From positions 1 through 64,000 of the forward strand of contig NZ_JANDJO010000013.1 of assembly GCF_024331145.1 (NCBI RefSeq): DNA of 64,000 nucleotides, written 5' to 3'. A program made the translations under genes and the position numbers. This document shows, one piece after another, positions 45,055 to 53,948 of this stretch (position 1 is the stretch's first letter; every line of letters begins with the position of its first letter). The notes beneath the pieces were generated by a model. The model worked only from the letters and a program-made list of their open reading frames with translations. It searched no databases and was not told the DNA's origin. Origin of the DNA: Shimia sp. CNT1-13L.2 (lineage in GTDB: Bacteria; Pseudomonadota; Alphaproteobacteria; Rhodobacterales; Rhodobacteraceae).

Positions 45055-45708
45055 TTAGTCGAGGCTGGCGATGAGGGCCCGCAGGGTGGGGATGCCGAAG
45101 CCTTTTTCCGAACTGGTCAGAACGAGCTCGGGGAAGGCGGCAGGGTGTTTCGACAGTTTTCCGCGGACCTGATCGAGGATCTTCTCGCGGTCTTTCTCTT
45201 TCACCTTGTCGGTCTTGGTCATGACGACCTGAAAGGTGACGGCAGAGCTGTCCAGCAGGGACATGATTTCCTCGTCCACGGCCTTAACGCCATGGCGCGA
45301 GTCGATCAGGACAAAGGCGCGGCGCAGGTTCACACGGCCCGAGAGGTATTGCTTGAGAAGCTTTTGCCACTTTTCGACCACCGGCAGGGGGGCGTTTGCA
45401 TAGCCGTAGCCGGGAAGGTCGACGAGATAGTGGCTCTCGGCGAGGGTAAAGAAGTTGATTTCCTGCGTGCGGCCCGGCGTGTTGGAGGCACGCGCAAGGC
45501 GGGTGCGACCGGTCAGGGCGTTGATCAGGGAGGACTTGCCGACATTCGAGCGGCCCGCAAAGCAGACTTCGATCCGGTCTGCCGGGGGCAGGCCGTTCAT
45601 GGCGACGACACCCTTGAGGAAATCGCTGTTGCTGCCGGCAAAGAGCTTGCGACCTTGCTCGCGTGCGAATTCTTCGGGTTCTTCGACGACGGGGAAGGGC
45701 AGTTGCAT
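45055..45708 (-). CDS. engB: Ribosome biogenesis GTP-binding protein EngB (YihA/YsxC)
   Basis: 217 residues. G1 GRSNVGKSSLINAL, switch region with TPGRTQEINFF, G3 VDLPGYGYA and G4 TKTDK. It helps late 50S assembly. The ATG at 45708 shares one base with the stop of the MOSC gene (TGATG), preferred over the GTG before it. Part of yidC-MOSC-engB, all coupled. Confidence 0.95.
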   Translation of the reverse strand: MQLPFPVVEEPEEFAREQGRKLFAGSNSDFLKGVVAMNGLPPADRIEVCFAGRSNVGKSSLINALTGRTRLARASNTPGRTQEINFFTLAESHYLVDLPGYGYANAPLPVVEKWQKLLKQYLSGRVNLRRAFVLIDSRHGVKAVDEEIMSLLDSSAVTFQVVMTKTDKVKEKDREKILDQVRGKLSKHPAAFPELVLTSSEKGFGIPTLRALIASLD

Positions 45709-46451
45709 CACGAAACCTCTACGGTGTCGCCCACGGCGACGTCACCTGTGCCGGTGACAACGGCATAGACGCCAAATTCCTGGTGGCCACGCTTGTTCAG
45801 GGCATCCAGCGTATCCGCATCGCGCGCGCCGGTTTCCGGGTTGGCGGTGGTTGCGAGGCAGCGGGTGATCTCTTCGCGCACTTCCAGGGTGGCCCCGCCG
45901 ATGCGCAGAGTTTTCCCGATCCAGGTTTTTTCTTCCCATGGCTCGAGGCCGGACAACAGGATGTTGCCGCGCCAGCGCTCCATGGACAGGGGCATCTTCA
46001 TCTGCTCGGACAGGTCGTCGTTCGACGCGATGTTGAGGAGACTGATCGACGGGAAATCGGTATCGGTCATGCCGCGATTCTCGACACGCAGGATGCGGGC
46101 CGACTGCGCGCGGTCGGCTGGCATGATCGGGCGCACCCAGTCCAGGAAGCCGCGCAACTGTGTGTCGGGGTTGAAGGTGATCTCGCCGTGGCGCGGGTGC
46201 GTCAGGGTGACGGTGCCTTCGTCCTCGTTGCTTTTGGCGGTCACGGCCATCAGGCCGGGGGCCTTGGCCCCGCGCGAGAAGTTCACGCAGGACACCCATT
46301 TGGAGCCGTCCGCCTTGGACACCTCATGCGCCACGGCCCAGCGGCGATCCCATGGCATGGTTTCGCCTTTGGTCAGAGTCACCCGGTCCACGGACTCGCG
46401 TCCGTGGGATTTGATCGGGTGACGCCAGAGGGCAGCGACGCGGATGCTCAT
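45708..46451 (-). CDS. MOSC domain protein
   Basis: 247 residues. N-terminal beta-barrel-like domain (VAALWRHPIKSHGRESVDRV) and MOSC core with the molybdenum-ligand-type cysteine region (ITRCLATTANPETGARDADT). MOSC domains carry sulfur in molybdenum cofactor and other pathways. The gene shares one-base TGATG junctions with yidC upstream and engB downstream, the usual alphaproteobacterial order. Confidence 0.88.
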   Translation of the reverse strand: MSIRVAALWRHPIKSHGRESVDRVTLTKGETMPWDRRWAVAHEVSKADGSKWVSCVNFSRGAKAPGLMAVTAKSNEDEGTVTLTHPRHGEITFNPDTQLRGFLDWVRPIMPADRAQSARILRVENRGMTDTDFPSISLLNIASNDDLSEQMKMPLSMERWRGNILLSGLEPWEEKTWIGKTLRIGGATLEVREEITRCLATTANPETGARDADTLDALNKRGHQEFGVYAVVTGTGDVAVGDTVEVS

Positions 46452-48256
46452 CAGTCGCCCGACTTTGCCTTGCGGGCAAAGCTGCTCTTGATGTTGCCGA
46501 AGACGTCGGGTTTGTAGCCGTGGCTGCGCATGATGAGGTATTGCTGCGTAAAGGTGATCACGTTGTTGGTGATCCAGTACAGCACGAGGCCGCTTGCAAA
46601 ACTACCCAGCATGAACATGAAGACCCAGGGCATCCAGGCAAAGATCATCTGCTGGGTGGGGTCGGTGGGGGCCGGGTTCAGCTTCTGTTGCAGCCACATC
46701 GAGATACCCAACAGGATCGGCAGGATGCCGAGGCTGAAGATTTCGAAGAAGCCCAGTTCCGGAACCGCGAAAGGCAGGAGGCCGAAGAGGTTGATGATCG
46801 ACGACGGATCGGGGGCCGACATGTCGGTGATCCAGCCAACCCAAGGGGCGTGGCGCAGTTCGAGGGTTACGAAGATCACCTTGTAGAGCGAGAAGAAGAT
46901 CGGGATCTGGATCAGGATCGGCAGACAGCCCGAGGCGGGGTTCACCTTTTCCTTCTTATAAAGCTCCATCATGGATTGCTGCAGCTTCTGGCGATCGTCG
47001 CCAGCGGCCTCTTTCAGCTTTTCCATCTGCGGCTGGAGTTCCTTCATCTTGGCCATCGAAGCATAGGATTTATATGCCAGCGGGAAGACCACGATCTTGA
47101 TCAGGACGGTCAGGCCGATAATCGCCCAGCCCATGTTGCCGATCAGGGCGTTCAGCCAGTGCAGAACCGCGAAGATCGGTTTGGTCAGGAAGAAGAACCA
47201 GCCCCAGTCGATGGTGTCGAGGAAGCGGTAGATGCCGGAGTCGTTCTGATAGTTGCGGATGGCTTCCCATTCCTTGGCACCGGCAAACAGGCGCGATTCC
47301 ATGTTCTTGGTTTCGCCTGCGGCAAGGGTCATGGTGGGGAAGCGGGCGATGGCCTCGTAGGTATCGACCTGCGGCGAGTAGCGCAGAACCGAGGTGAAGG
47401 GCTGATCGCTGTTGGGGATCAGCATCGCCATCCAGTAGTGATCGGTAAAGCCGGTCCAGCCGTTGCCGGAGACCTGTTCGACGTCTGCGCCCGGTCCCCA
47501 GACCGGATCAACGCCAAAGTCCTGCATGTCGGAATAGTCGATGTCTTCACGCTCTTCCGAGAGTTGGCGCATTGCGCCTTCGTGCAGGATGAAGAAGTTC
47601 TTGAGGTCCTGCGGCTCGCCATGGCGGGTCAGGGTGCCGTAGGGGGCGAGAGAGACGGTTTCCGAACCGCTGTTCTGAACGCTTTGATTCACCGAGAACA
47701 TGTAGTTCTCGTCGATGCTGAAGGTGCGGCGGAAGGTCAGGCCGTTGCCGTTGTCCCACTTGAGGGTGATGGGCGAGGTGGTCGACAGGGTCGAACCGCT
47801 TTCGAGCGACCATTCGGTGTTGGCACCGGGAACCTGGTCGAGCGAGAGGCCTGCGCCGGGGGCCCAGCCGTAGAGGGCGTAGAAGGCGTTCGGCTCGCCA
47901 CGTTTGGCAAGGAAGGTCACCGTCGGCGAATTTTCGTCTAGGGTTTCGCGGTAGTCGTTCAGGTGCAGGTCGTCGAGACGGCCGCCCAGAAGCGAGATCG
48001 AACCGCTCAGGCGAGCCGTGGCGATGTCGACGCGCGGGGCATCCTTGGTTTCCACGACGTCGGCCGTGTTTGTGGCCGCGCCGGCATCAGCTGCGGCGTT
48101 CGGGGTTGCCGCCGCGGGCTGGGTTGCCTCAGCGGTGATCGCGGGTGCGTTGGGATCTTCCACCGGATCGGGCGGGGGAAACATGATAAACCAGACCAAA
48201 ATCACGACGAAGCTGAGTGCGGTCGCGAGAATGAGGTTCTTGTTCTGATCGTCCAT
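46451..48256 (-). CDS. yidC: Membrane protein insertase YidC
   Basis: 601 residues. First helix at 5-24 (LILATALSFVVILVWFIMF), a large periplasmic domain (about 60-360), then the Oxa1 core of five helices with KELQPQMEKLKEAAGDDRQK and PASGCLPILIQIPIFFSLYK. The ATG at 48256 gives the standard MDDQNKNLI opening; the longer frame is dropped. It inserts inner-membrane proteins alone or with SecYEG. Confidence 0.97.
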   Translation of the reverse strand: MDDQNKNLILATALSFVVILVWFIMFPPPDPVEDPNAPAITAEATQPAAATPNAAADAGAATNTADVVETKDAPRVDIATARLSGSISLLGGRLDDLHLNDYRETLDENSPTVTFLAKRGEPNAFYALYGWAPGAGLSLDQVPGANTEWSLESGSTLSTTSPITLKWDNGNGLTFRRTFSIDENYMFSVNQSVQNSGSETVSLAPYGTLTRHGEPQDLKNFFILHEGAMRQLSEEREDIDYSDMQDFGVDPVWGPGADVEQVSGNGWTGFTDHYWMAMLIPNSDQPFTSVLRYSPQVDTYEAIARFPTMTLAAGETKNMESRLFAGAKEWEAIRNYQNDSGIYRFLDTIDWGWFFFLTKPIFAVLHWLNALIGNMGWAIIGLTVLIKIVVFPLAYKSYASMAKMKELQPQMEKLKEAAGDDRQKLQQSMMELYKKEKVNPASGCLPILIQIPIFFSLYKVIFVTLELRHAPWVGWITDMSAPDPSSIINLFGLLPFAVPELGFFEIFSLGILPILLGISMWLQQKLNPAPTDPTQQMIFAWMPWVFMFMLGSFASGLVLYWITNNVITFTQQYLIMRSHGYKPDVFGNIKSSFARKAKSGD

Positions 48257-48376
48257 TGCCGGAAGCCACCTGTCTCTTGAAACTTTGTGGTGGTTCAACA
48301 GAGGTGAGACCCAAAGGTCAAGCGGTTATTGGGATATGAGCGGCTTTGACCCCGCCAAACGGGGATCTGGCGGCCC

Positions 48377-49885
48377 TTAGCCGGTCCTGCGCCCGATTTG
48401 CGGGGGCGCAGCGAGGCGGGCGCGGTGTGCGCGTGTCCACGCAATTGTTTCTGCAAAGGGCATGGGATGGGCGATGCCAAAGCCCTGAACGTGGGCACAG
48501 CCCAACTGCGCGAGCATGGTGTGTTCTCCGGCGGTTTCCACGCCTTCGGCAAGGGTTTCGATGCCGAGGCGTTCGCACATGGTGAGGATGGCGGTGATCA
48601 TCCGCTGCTGATCCCCGTCGCGATCGACCTGAGACACAAACATGCGCGAGATCTTGAGGCGGGACACCGGCAACTGGCGCAGGGCGCCGATCGAGGTCTG
48701 ACCGGTGCCGAAATCATCAAGGTCAATGCCGCACCCGAGATCAGCCAGCCGGGTGATGTTGCGGATCACCACGGTTTCCTTGGGGCCGGTAGCGACGCTT
48801 TCGAGGATTTCGATGGTCAGGCGTTCGGGCAGGATGCCGAAACGGTCGAGCGCCCAGGCGACCTTGTCGGGCAGATTGGGATTGTGCAGTTCCTCGTCGG
48901 CGAAGTTGACGCCAACCTGCGGGATATCAAGCCCCAGCCTGTCCCATTTACGCAGGGCCTTGAAGGCGTGGGCGAGCATCCTGTCGGTCAGGGTTTCCGA
49001 CAGGCCATAGCGGTGCAGGAGGGGCAGGAATTCGATGGGGGGAATCACGCCGAATTTCGGGTGATCCCAGCGCGCGAGGGCCTCGAACCCGGACACGCGG
49101 CCTGTGTCGGTGGAAAGCTGCGGTTGAAACCATGCCTTGATCTCGTTGCGTTCAAGGGCAAAGGCCGCGTCGGTTTCGATCTGGCGATGTCGAAGCGCCC
49201 GCCGTCCGAGTTCTGGAGAATGGGCGCGGATGCAGGAGGTGCCCTTGCGGCGCGCTTCTTCCAGTGCCTGTGCGGCGCAATCCAGGAAGGCGTTGGTCTC
49301 TTGTTGCGGTGTGGCGAGCGCAAAGCCGATGGAGCAGGTCGGCAGCAGCGTTGCATTGGGGAGGGTCACGGGCTCTTCGAGGGCGGTTTGAAGGCGTGCC
49401 GAGAGACGCAGGCAGGCGTCACGGTCCAGCGAGGGCCCCGCGGCCAGTGTCGCGGCAAAGCGCGCCTCGCCAATGCGGGCGACGTGATCGATATCGCGCA
49501 TGGCCTGGCTGATGCGCAGGGCGGACTGGCGCAGAACCGTATCGGTGCTTGCCTGTCCGTGGCGCGCCCGCAGGTCGATGAAATCATCAAGTTCGATATG
49601 GAAACAGGCGGTGGATTGATCGTCCCTGTTTGCCTGCGTGAGGGTCATTTCGGTCGCGATCTGGAACCCTTCGGAGTTCAGAAGACCGGTAAGCCCATCG
49701 CGCCCCTTGTCCCGCGCGGGGGGAGGGGGTGACGGCAGTGTCGAGACATAGGCCGCAGCGGGCAGCAGAGCCAGAATGGCGAAGACCCAGACCTCGCCCA
49801 CAAGAAGATAGGCGGACAGGATCAGGATCGGCGAGAGAATCTGAAAATACCGCGATGCGGCCCGGATGTCGTAGTGCCCCAGCAT
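48377..49885 (-). CDS. EAL phosphodiesterase with degenerate GGDEF domain
   Basis: 502 residues. Two membrane helices at about 15-50, a GGDEF domain whose signature is GEARF (139-143), so not cyclase-active, and an EAL domain at about 240-490. In the latter E268 (FEALARWDHP), N327, E359, D390-D391 (DDFGTG), K411 and E447 (EGVET) are all present, so it should hydrolyse cyclic di-GMP. The lost GGDEF may bind GTP as an activator. Inserted between ttcA and yidC. Confidence 0.9.
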   Translation of the reverse strand: MLGHYDIRAASRYFQILSPILILSAYLLVGEVWVFAILALLPAAAYVSTLPSPPPPARDKGRDGLTGLLNSEGFQIATEMTLTQANRDDQSTACFHIELDDFIDLRARHGQASTDTVLRQSALRISQAMRDIDHVARIGEARFAATLAAGPSLDRDACLRLSARLQTALEEPVTLPNATLLPTCSIGFALATPQQETNAFLDCAAQALEEARRKGTSCIRAHSPELGRRALRHRQIETDAAFALERNEIKAWFQPQLSTDTGRVSGFEALARWDHPKFGVIPPIEFLPLLHRYGLSETLTDRMLAHAFKALRKWDRLGLDIPQVGVNFADEELHNPNLPDKVAWALDRFGILPERLTIEILESVATGPKETVVIRNITRLADLGCGIDLDDFGTGQTSIGALRQLPVSRLKISRMFVSQVDRDGDQQRMITAILTMCERLGIETLAEGVETAGEHTMLAQLGCAHVQGFGIAHPMPFAETIAWTRAHRARLAAPPQIGRRTG

Positions 49886-49940
49886 GGTCTGCCCCTTGTT
49901 TGGATCAGGGGCAGATTAGGGGGCGGGATTTCCCGTGCGG

Positions 49941-50810
49941 TTAACGTAGCTTGGGAATGTCGTTGCCAATTTCCTCAAATTGTTCCGTTCCGCGCATCAG
50001 GCCGGCGAAATCGAACAGTTTGGGATCAAGCATGTGCGAGGGGCGGATGTTGGTCAGGGCGCGGAACATGACCTGCCGCCGACCGGGGCTGTTCTTTTCC
50101 CATTGGTCGAGGATCTGCTTGACCTGCTGACGCTGCAACCCGTCTTGAGAACCGCAGAGATCACAGGGGATGATCGGGTAGTTCATGGATTTGGCGAATT
50201 TCTCGCAGTCTTCCTCGGCAACATGGGCCAGGGGACGGTAGACGAAGAGATCGCCTTCTTCGTTGACCAGCTTGGGGGGCATGGTCGCGAGCCGGCCACC
50301 GTGGAAGAGGTTCATGAAGAAGGTTTCGAGAATGTCGTCGCGGTGGTGGCCCAGAACAACCGCCGAGCAGCCCTCTTCGCGGGCGATGCGGTAGAGGTTG
50401 CCACGACGCAGGCGCGAGCAGAGGGCGCAATAGGTGCGCCCTGCGGGGACCTTGTCCTTCACGACGGAATAGGTGTCCTGATACTCGATGCGGTGTTCGA
50501 CGCCCATTTTCTCAAGGAATTCGGGCAGGACGGTAGCCGGGAAATTGGGTTGGCCCTGATCAAGGTTGCAGGCCAGAAGGTCGACCGGCAAAAGCCCGCG
50601 CCACTTGAGCTCGTGCAGCACGGCCAGCAGCGTGTAGCTGTCCTTGCCGCCGGAGAGGCAGACCAGCCAGCGGGCGCCGCGTTCGATCATGCCATACTGC
50701 TCGATCGCCTCGCGCGTCTGGCGCACGATGCGTTTGCGCAGTTTCTTGAAACTGGCCGAAGAGGGGGCGCCGTGGAACAGCGGGTGGATATCGTCGAGAT
50801 CATCAAGCAT
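49941..50810 (-). CDS. ttcA: tRNA 2-thiocytidine synthetase TtcA
   Basis: 289 residues. PP-loop SGGKDS at 53-58, the Fe-S cysteines [10 protein letters not shown] and, later, CDLCGSQ, as in TtcA. It thiolates C32 of tRNA. The ATG at 50810 follows AAAGGG; longer frames are discarded. It precedes the EAL gene by 55 bases. Confidence 0.93.
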   Translation of the reverse strand: MLDDLDDIHPLFHGAPSSASFKKLRKRIVRQTREAIEQYGMIERGARWLVCLSGGKDSYTLLAVLHELKWRGLLPVDLLACNLDQGQPNFPATVLPEFLEKMGVEHRIEYQDTYSVVKDKVPAGRTYCALCSRLRRGNLYRIAREEGCSAVVLGHHRDDILETFFMNLFHGGRLATMPPKLVNEEGDLFVYRPLAHVAEEDCEKFAKSMNYPIIPCDLCGSQDGLQRQQVKQILDQWEKNSPGRRQVMFRALTNIRPSHMLDPKLFDFAGLMRGTEQFEEIGNDIPKLR

Positions 50811-50924
50811 GGGCTGCCCTTTAGGGGAAACGGGCCTTGTGGGCAAGGATTCCCGCCGTGAGGCAGGCAAGAGTCATCCGATGGAAGGCGCGGGGCGTAT
50901 CCGAAGGGAACACAGGAGCCTGCC

Positions 50925-51455
50925 ATGCGTCTTTTCATTGTCTTTAGCCTTGCCCTTGTCACTTTGGTTGGTTGTGGCAAGCCGTCGCTTGATGATCCGA
51001 ACCTGAGTGATCGCAAGCTTGATCTTGAACGGTACTTTGACGGGCCAACCGTGGCCTATGGGCAGTTTCAGGATATCTTGGGGAACGTGCAGCGGCGCTT
51101 TAAGGTCACGATTGACGGGACATGGGATGGCACGACCCTGACACTGGATGAACGGTTCAAGTATGATGACGGGGGTGCCGAGCGCCGTGTCTGGACCCTG
51201 CGCAAGACCGGCGAGGACAGTTGGGAAGGCACGGCGAATGGCGTTCAGGGCGTGGCGCGGGGCGAAGAGCGCGGCGATGCCTTCAACTGGCGCTATACCA
51301 TCGATCTGCCGCGCGCCGATGGCGAGAGCACGATCCGTGTGACGTTTGATGACTGGATGTGGCTGATGGAGGACGGGCGGTTGTTGAACCGTGCCTATAT
51401 GTCGAAGGCCGGGGTGCGCCTTGGCGAGGTCACGATTTTCTTCGAGAAGCTTTAG
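50925..51455 (+). CDS. DUF3833 family lipoprotein
   Basis: 176 residues with lipoprotein signal ([10 protein letters not shown], cysteine at about 17) and a beta-rich mature domain with [32 protein letters not shown] and [20 protein letters not shown], matching DUF3833. Role unknown, probably outer- or inner-membrane anchored. It overlaps the convergent yidD by four bases at the stop codons. Confidence 0.78.
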   Translation: MRLFIVFSLALVTLVGCGKPSLDDPNLSDRKLDLERYFDGPTVAYGQFQDILGNVQRRFKVTIDGTWDGTTLTLDERFKYDDGGAERRVWTLRKTGEDSWEGTANGVQGVARGEERGDAFNWRYTIDLPRADGESTIRVTFDDWMWLMEDGRLLNRAYMSKAGVRLGEVTIFFEKL

Positions 51456-51688
51456 GGCTTCTTTTTCGGTTCCGGCACCGGATCATAGCCGTCGCCGCCC
51501 AGCGGATGGCAGCGGCCAAGGCGGCGGATGGTCAGGAGGGTGCCGCGAATGGGCCCATGCTTTTCCAATGCCTCGAGCGCGTAGGCCGAGCAGGTGGGCT
51601 GATAGCGACAGTTGAAGCCGACCCAGGGCGAAAAGATCAGGCGGTAGGCGCGGATCGGCAGGGCGACGATATGGGCAAGCGGTGACAT
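51452..51688 (-). CDS. yidD: Membrane protein insertion efficiency factor YidD
   Basis: 78 residues. [35 protein letters not shown] and [18 protein letters not shown] are the conserved parts. It assists YidC. In relatives it lies directly before yidC; here 3.2 kb with other genes separate them. The stop overlaps the convergent DUF3833 stop. Confidence 0.93.
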   Translation of the reverse strand: MSPLAHIVALPIRAYRLIFSPWVGFNCRYQPTCSAYALEALEKHGPIRGTLLTIRRLGRCHPLGGDGYDPVPEPKKKP

Positions 51689-51850
51689 GGCGCGAAGATA
51701 GGCGCGGCAGGGGGCATAGGGAAGTGGGGTGGCGGGTTTTGACGCACCCCACGCGCATTTTTGTGACTGGCGGCGGCGCAGAGAATTTTTGCGGCGGTGC
51801 CTGCCCTCGCTTCGTAGCGAGAGGAAGCCACCACCATTTTCGGATGAAGG

Positions 51851-52258
51851 TTATCCGGGCATTTTCGCGAAGGCCGGCAGGTTTTCATCCAGGATCGTCG
51901 CGGCCATTACGCTTGATGTGTAGACATTGGCCTTGGGCGTGAATTCCTGTTGTTCGTTGATCGTGCCCGCGCGCAGGCCGATCATGCCTGGACGGTTTGA
52001 ATTCTGGGTAAACATCGGAGAGCCGCAGTTTTCGCAGAAATGCTTGGTCATCAACGAGCCGGCGTCGGAATTGTGCTGAAAGGTCTTGGTTGTGCCGGTG
52101 ATTTTGACGTCACTTTCCTTCATGAACATCAGCGCGGCATAGGCGCTTCCGGTGGCCTTGCGGCAATCGGTGCAGTGGCAATTTGCCATGACGGGCACCT
52201 CGCCATCGGCTTCGAAAGAGATTGCGCCGCAGAGGCATTGGCCTGTGAGTTTTGTCAT
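51851..52258 (-). CDS. GFA/CENP-V family zinc-binding protein
   Basis: 135 residues. Cysteines for zinc: GQCLCGAISF, NCHCTDCRKATGS and FCENCGSPMF. The family includes glutathione-dependent formaldehyde-activating enzyme and unrelated zinc-carrier functions; the precise activity is not known here. The ATG at 52258 follows AAGGGGAC. It lies between rnpA and yidD. Confidence 0.85.
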   Translation of the reverse strand: MTKLTGQCLCGAISFEADGEVPVMANCHCTDCRKATGSAYAALMFMKESDVKITGTTKTFQHNSDAGSLMTKHFCENCGSPMFTQNSNRPGMIGLRAGTINEQQEFTPKANVYTSSVMAATILDENLPAFAKMPG

Positions 52259-52353
52259 TGGGGTCCCCTTGTCTCCTGTCCATCGACCTGATCGAGCGTA
52301 GGCCAATCGTTGCAATCATCAAGGAGAGTGCGGGGTGTTCACGCAGATGTGCG

Positions 52354-52776
52354 TCAGCGCCTGTCCGCGTGCAGCTTGCGTAGGGCGTAGCGCAGATCGC
52401 TTTGCAGGACATCGAAGTTGCGGGCGGCGGTTTCGTTGGCGCGGCCGATTAGCACGTAGTCCCAGCCGGGTTTGCCATGTGCCGGCAGGACAAGGCGGGC
52501 GACTTCGCGCATCCGGCGTTTGGCGCGGTTGCGGGCGACGGCGTTGCCGACCTTCTTGGAACAGGTAAAGCCGACGCGGATGGCATCGGCTGGAACGTCT
52601 TCATCGGCGCGACGTTTGCGACCCTGCACCATCATCGCCTTGGTGCCCTGTTTGCGGGCGCGGGCGGCGGCGAGGAAATCGCTGCGGTTTTTCAGAACCT
52701 CAAGACAAACGGACACCGCCGGGGGCATGTCCCCTTGGGCGGCAAAGCCATCCTCGGGGGCCTCCGGCGGTGTCAT
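52354..52776 (-). CDS. rnpA: Ribonuclease P protein component
   Basis: 140 residues. Core IRVGFTCSKKVGNAVARNRA and KRRMREVARLVLPAHG, the RNA-binding signature. An N-terminal stretch of about 25 residues precedes the usual start region, and M17 could also be used. It supports the RNase P RNA in tRNA 5-prime processing. rpmH ends 23 bases before it. Confidence 0.93.
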   Translation of the reverse strand: MTPPEAPEDGFAAQGDMPPAVSVCLEVLKNRSDFLAAARARKQGTKAMMVQGRKRRADEDVPADAIRVGFTCSKKVGNAVARNRAKRRMREVARLVLPAHGKPGWDYVLIGRANETAARNFDVLQSDLRYALRKLHADRR

Positions 52777-52799
52777 GTCCGTCAGAACGGTCGAGACGC

Positions 52800-52934
52800 T
52801 TATGCGCTCAGCGACTTGCGGCCGCGCAGGCGGCGTGCGTTCAGGATCTTGCGGCCAGCTTTGGTAGCCATGCGCGCACGGAAGCCGTGGCGGCGTTTGC
52901 GAACCAGGTTCGAGGGTTGGTAGGTGCGTTTCAT
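52800..52934 (-). CDS. rpmH: 50S ribosomal protein L34
   Basis: 44 residues, [20 protein letters not shown] to [11 protein letters not shown], full-length L34. It has a very good promoter at 53005-53033 and leads rpmH-rnpA. The first part of this locus is the normal alphaproteobacterial order; other genes are displaced. Confidence 0.97.
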   Translation of the reverse strand: MKRTYQPSNLVRKRRHGFRARMATKAGRKILNARRLRGRKSLSA

Positions 52935-53004
52935 CGCTCCGTCTCCGTATCTGTCAGGGCGCCTCGCGACGGAATCGCGGGCCCAGGTGCTATTCGAAGC
53001 CCGG

Positions 53005-53033
53005 TCTATAGGCGGGCGGGAATAATAAGTCAA
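53005..53033 (-). promoter_or_regulatory. Sigma-70 promoter of rpmH-rnpA
   Basis: On the minus strand TTGACT and TATAGA are separated by exactly 17 bases, about 70 bases before rpmH. The best promoter match in the window. Confidence 0.8.
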
Positions 53034-53211
53034 ACACCGGATTGGCGTTTTGCAACAAAATCTGCACTGCAGGCAGCGCAATGTTTCAAAACCCCCGGTT
53101 TCCGGTCGCGCTTATCACGAGATTCGCCTCGGAGATCAAGCGACTGTGAGGTCCCTGTTGTTTTTTGTCGCCGTACCGCATGTTTAGAGCAAGCAAGCAC
53201 ATGGGAAGCCA

Positions 53212-53946
53212 ATGAGTGACATGACAGAAACAGGCCGGAAACGCGGGTTGGGCCGCCTTTTGCCAATCGCGGTGATTCTGACGGTGGCAGGTATCGGTGC
53301 GGTGACCCTTGGCGATTACCTCAGCTTTGAGGCGCTGCGTGACAATCGTGAGGTGCTGCTGGCATTTCGGGATGCCAACTATGTGCCGGCGGTCCTGGCG
53401 TTCATGGGTATCTATATCGTGATCGTGGCCTTTTCATTGCCCGGTGCGGCGGTGGCATCGCTGACGGGCGGGTTCATGTTTGGCACGGTGTTGGGATCAA
53501 CCTTCAATGTCGTGGCGGCTACCATCGGTGCGACGCTGATCTTTCTGGCGGCACGCCATGGATTCGGCGAGCGGCTGTCGGAGAAAATGGACGCCTCTGA
53601 GGGGCGGGTGAAACGCATGAAGGATGCCCTGGACGAAAACCAGTGGTCGATGCTGTTTCTGATGCGGCTGGTTCCGGTGGTGCCGTTCTTCGTGGCCAAC
53701 CTGTTGCCCGCCATCGTGGGCGTGCCGATCCGCCGGTTCGTGATTTCGACCTTTATCGGGATCATTCCGGGCGGCGTGGTGTTTACCTCGGTCGGGGCGG
53801 GACTGGGCGAAGTGTTTGCCCAAGGCGAAGTGCCGAACCTCGGCGTGATTTTCGAGCCTCATATCCTCGGGCCGATTCTTGGCCTGTGTGCCTTGGCGGC
53901 GCTTCCTATTGTGATCAAGGCCCTGCGCGGCGGTAAGGACATCTGA
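53212..53946 (+). CDS. TVP38/TMEM64 (DedA-like) membrane protein
   Basis: 244 residues with five or so membrane segments. SNARE-associated domain features: FSLPGAAVASLTGGFMFGTV, FLAARHGFGERL, FLMRLVPVVPFFVANLLPA and IGIIPGGVVFTSVGAGLGE. Function is probably in lipid or envelope maintenance but unproven. ATG with GGAAG upstream; the next gene starts two bases after its stop, implying cotranscription. Confidence 0.85.
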   Translation: MSDMTETGRKRGLGRLLPIAVILTVAGIGAVTLGDYLSFEALRDNREVLLAFRDANYVPAVLAFMGIYIVIVAFSLPGAAVASLTGGFMFGTVLGSTFNVVAATIGATLIFLAARHGFGERLSEKMDASEGRVKRMKDALDENQWSMLFLMRLVPVVPFFVANLLPAIVGVPIRRFVISTFIGIIPGGVVFTSVGAGLGEVFAQGEVPNLGVIFEPHILGPILGLCALAALPIVIKALRGGKDI

Positions 53947-53948
53947 AC

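Noticed and set aside
46520-47941. 473-codon open frame on the plus strand
   Set aside because: It is antisense to yidC, His/Gly/Gln-rich, typical of a shadow frame.
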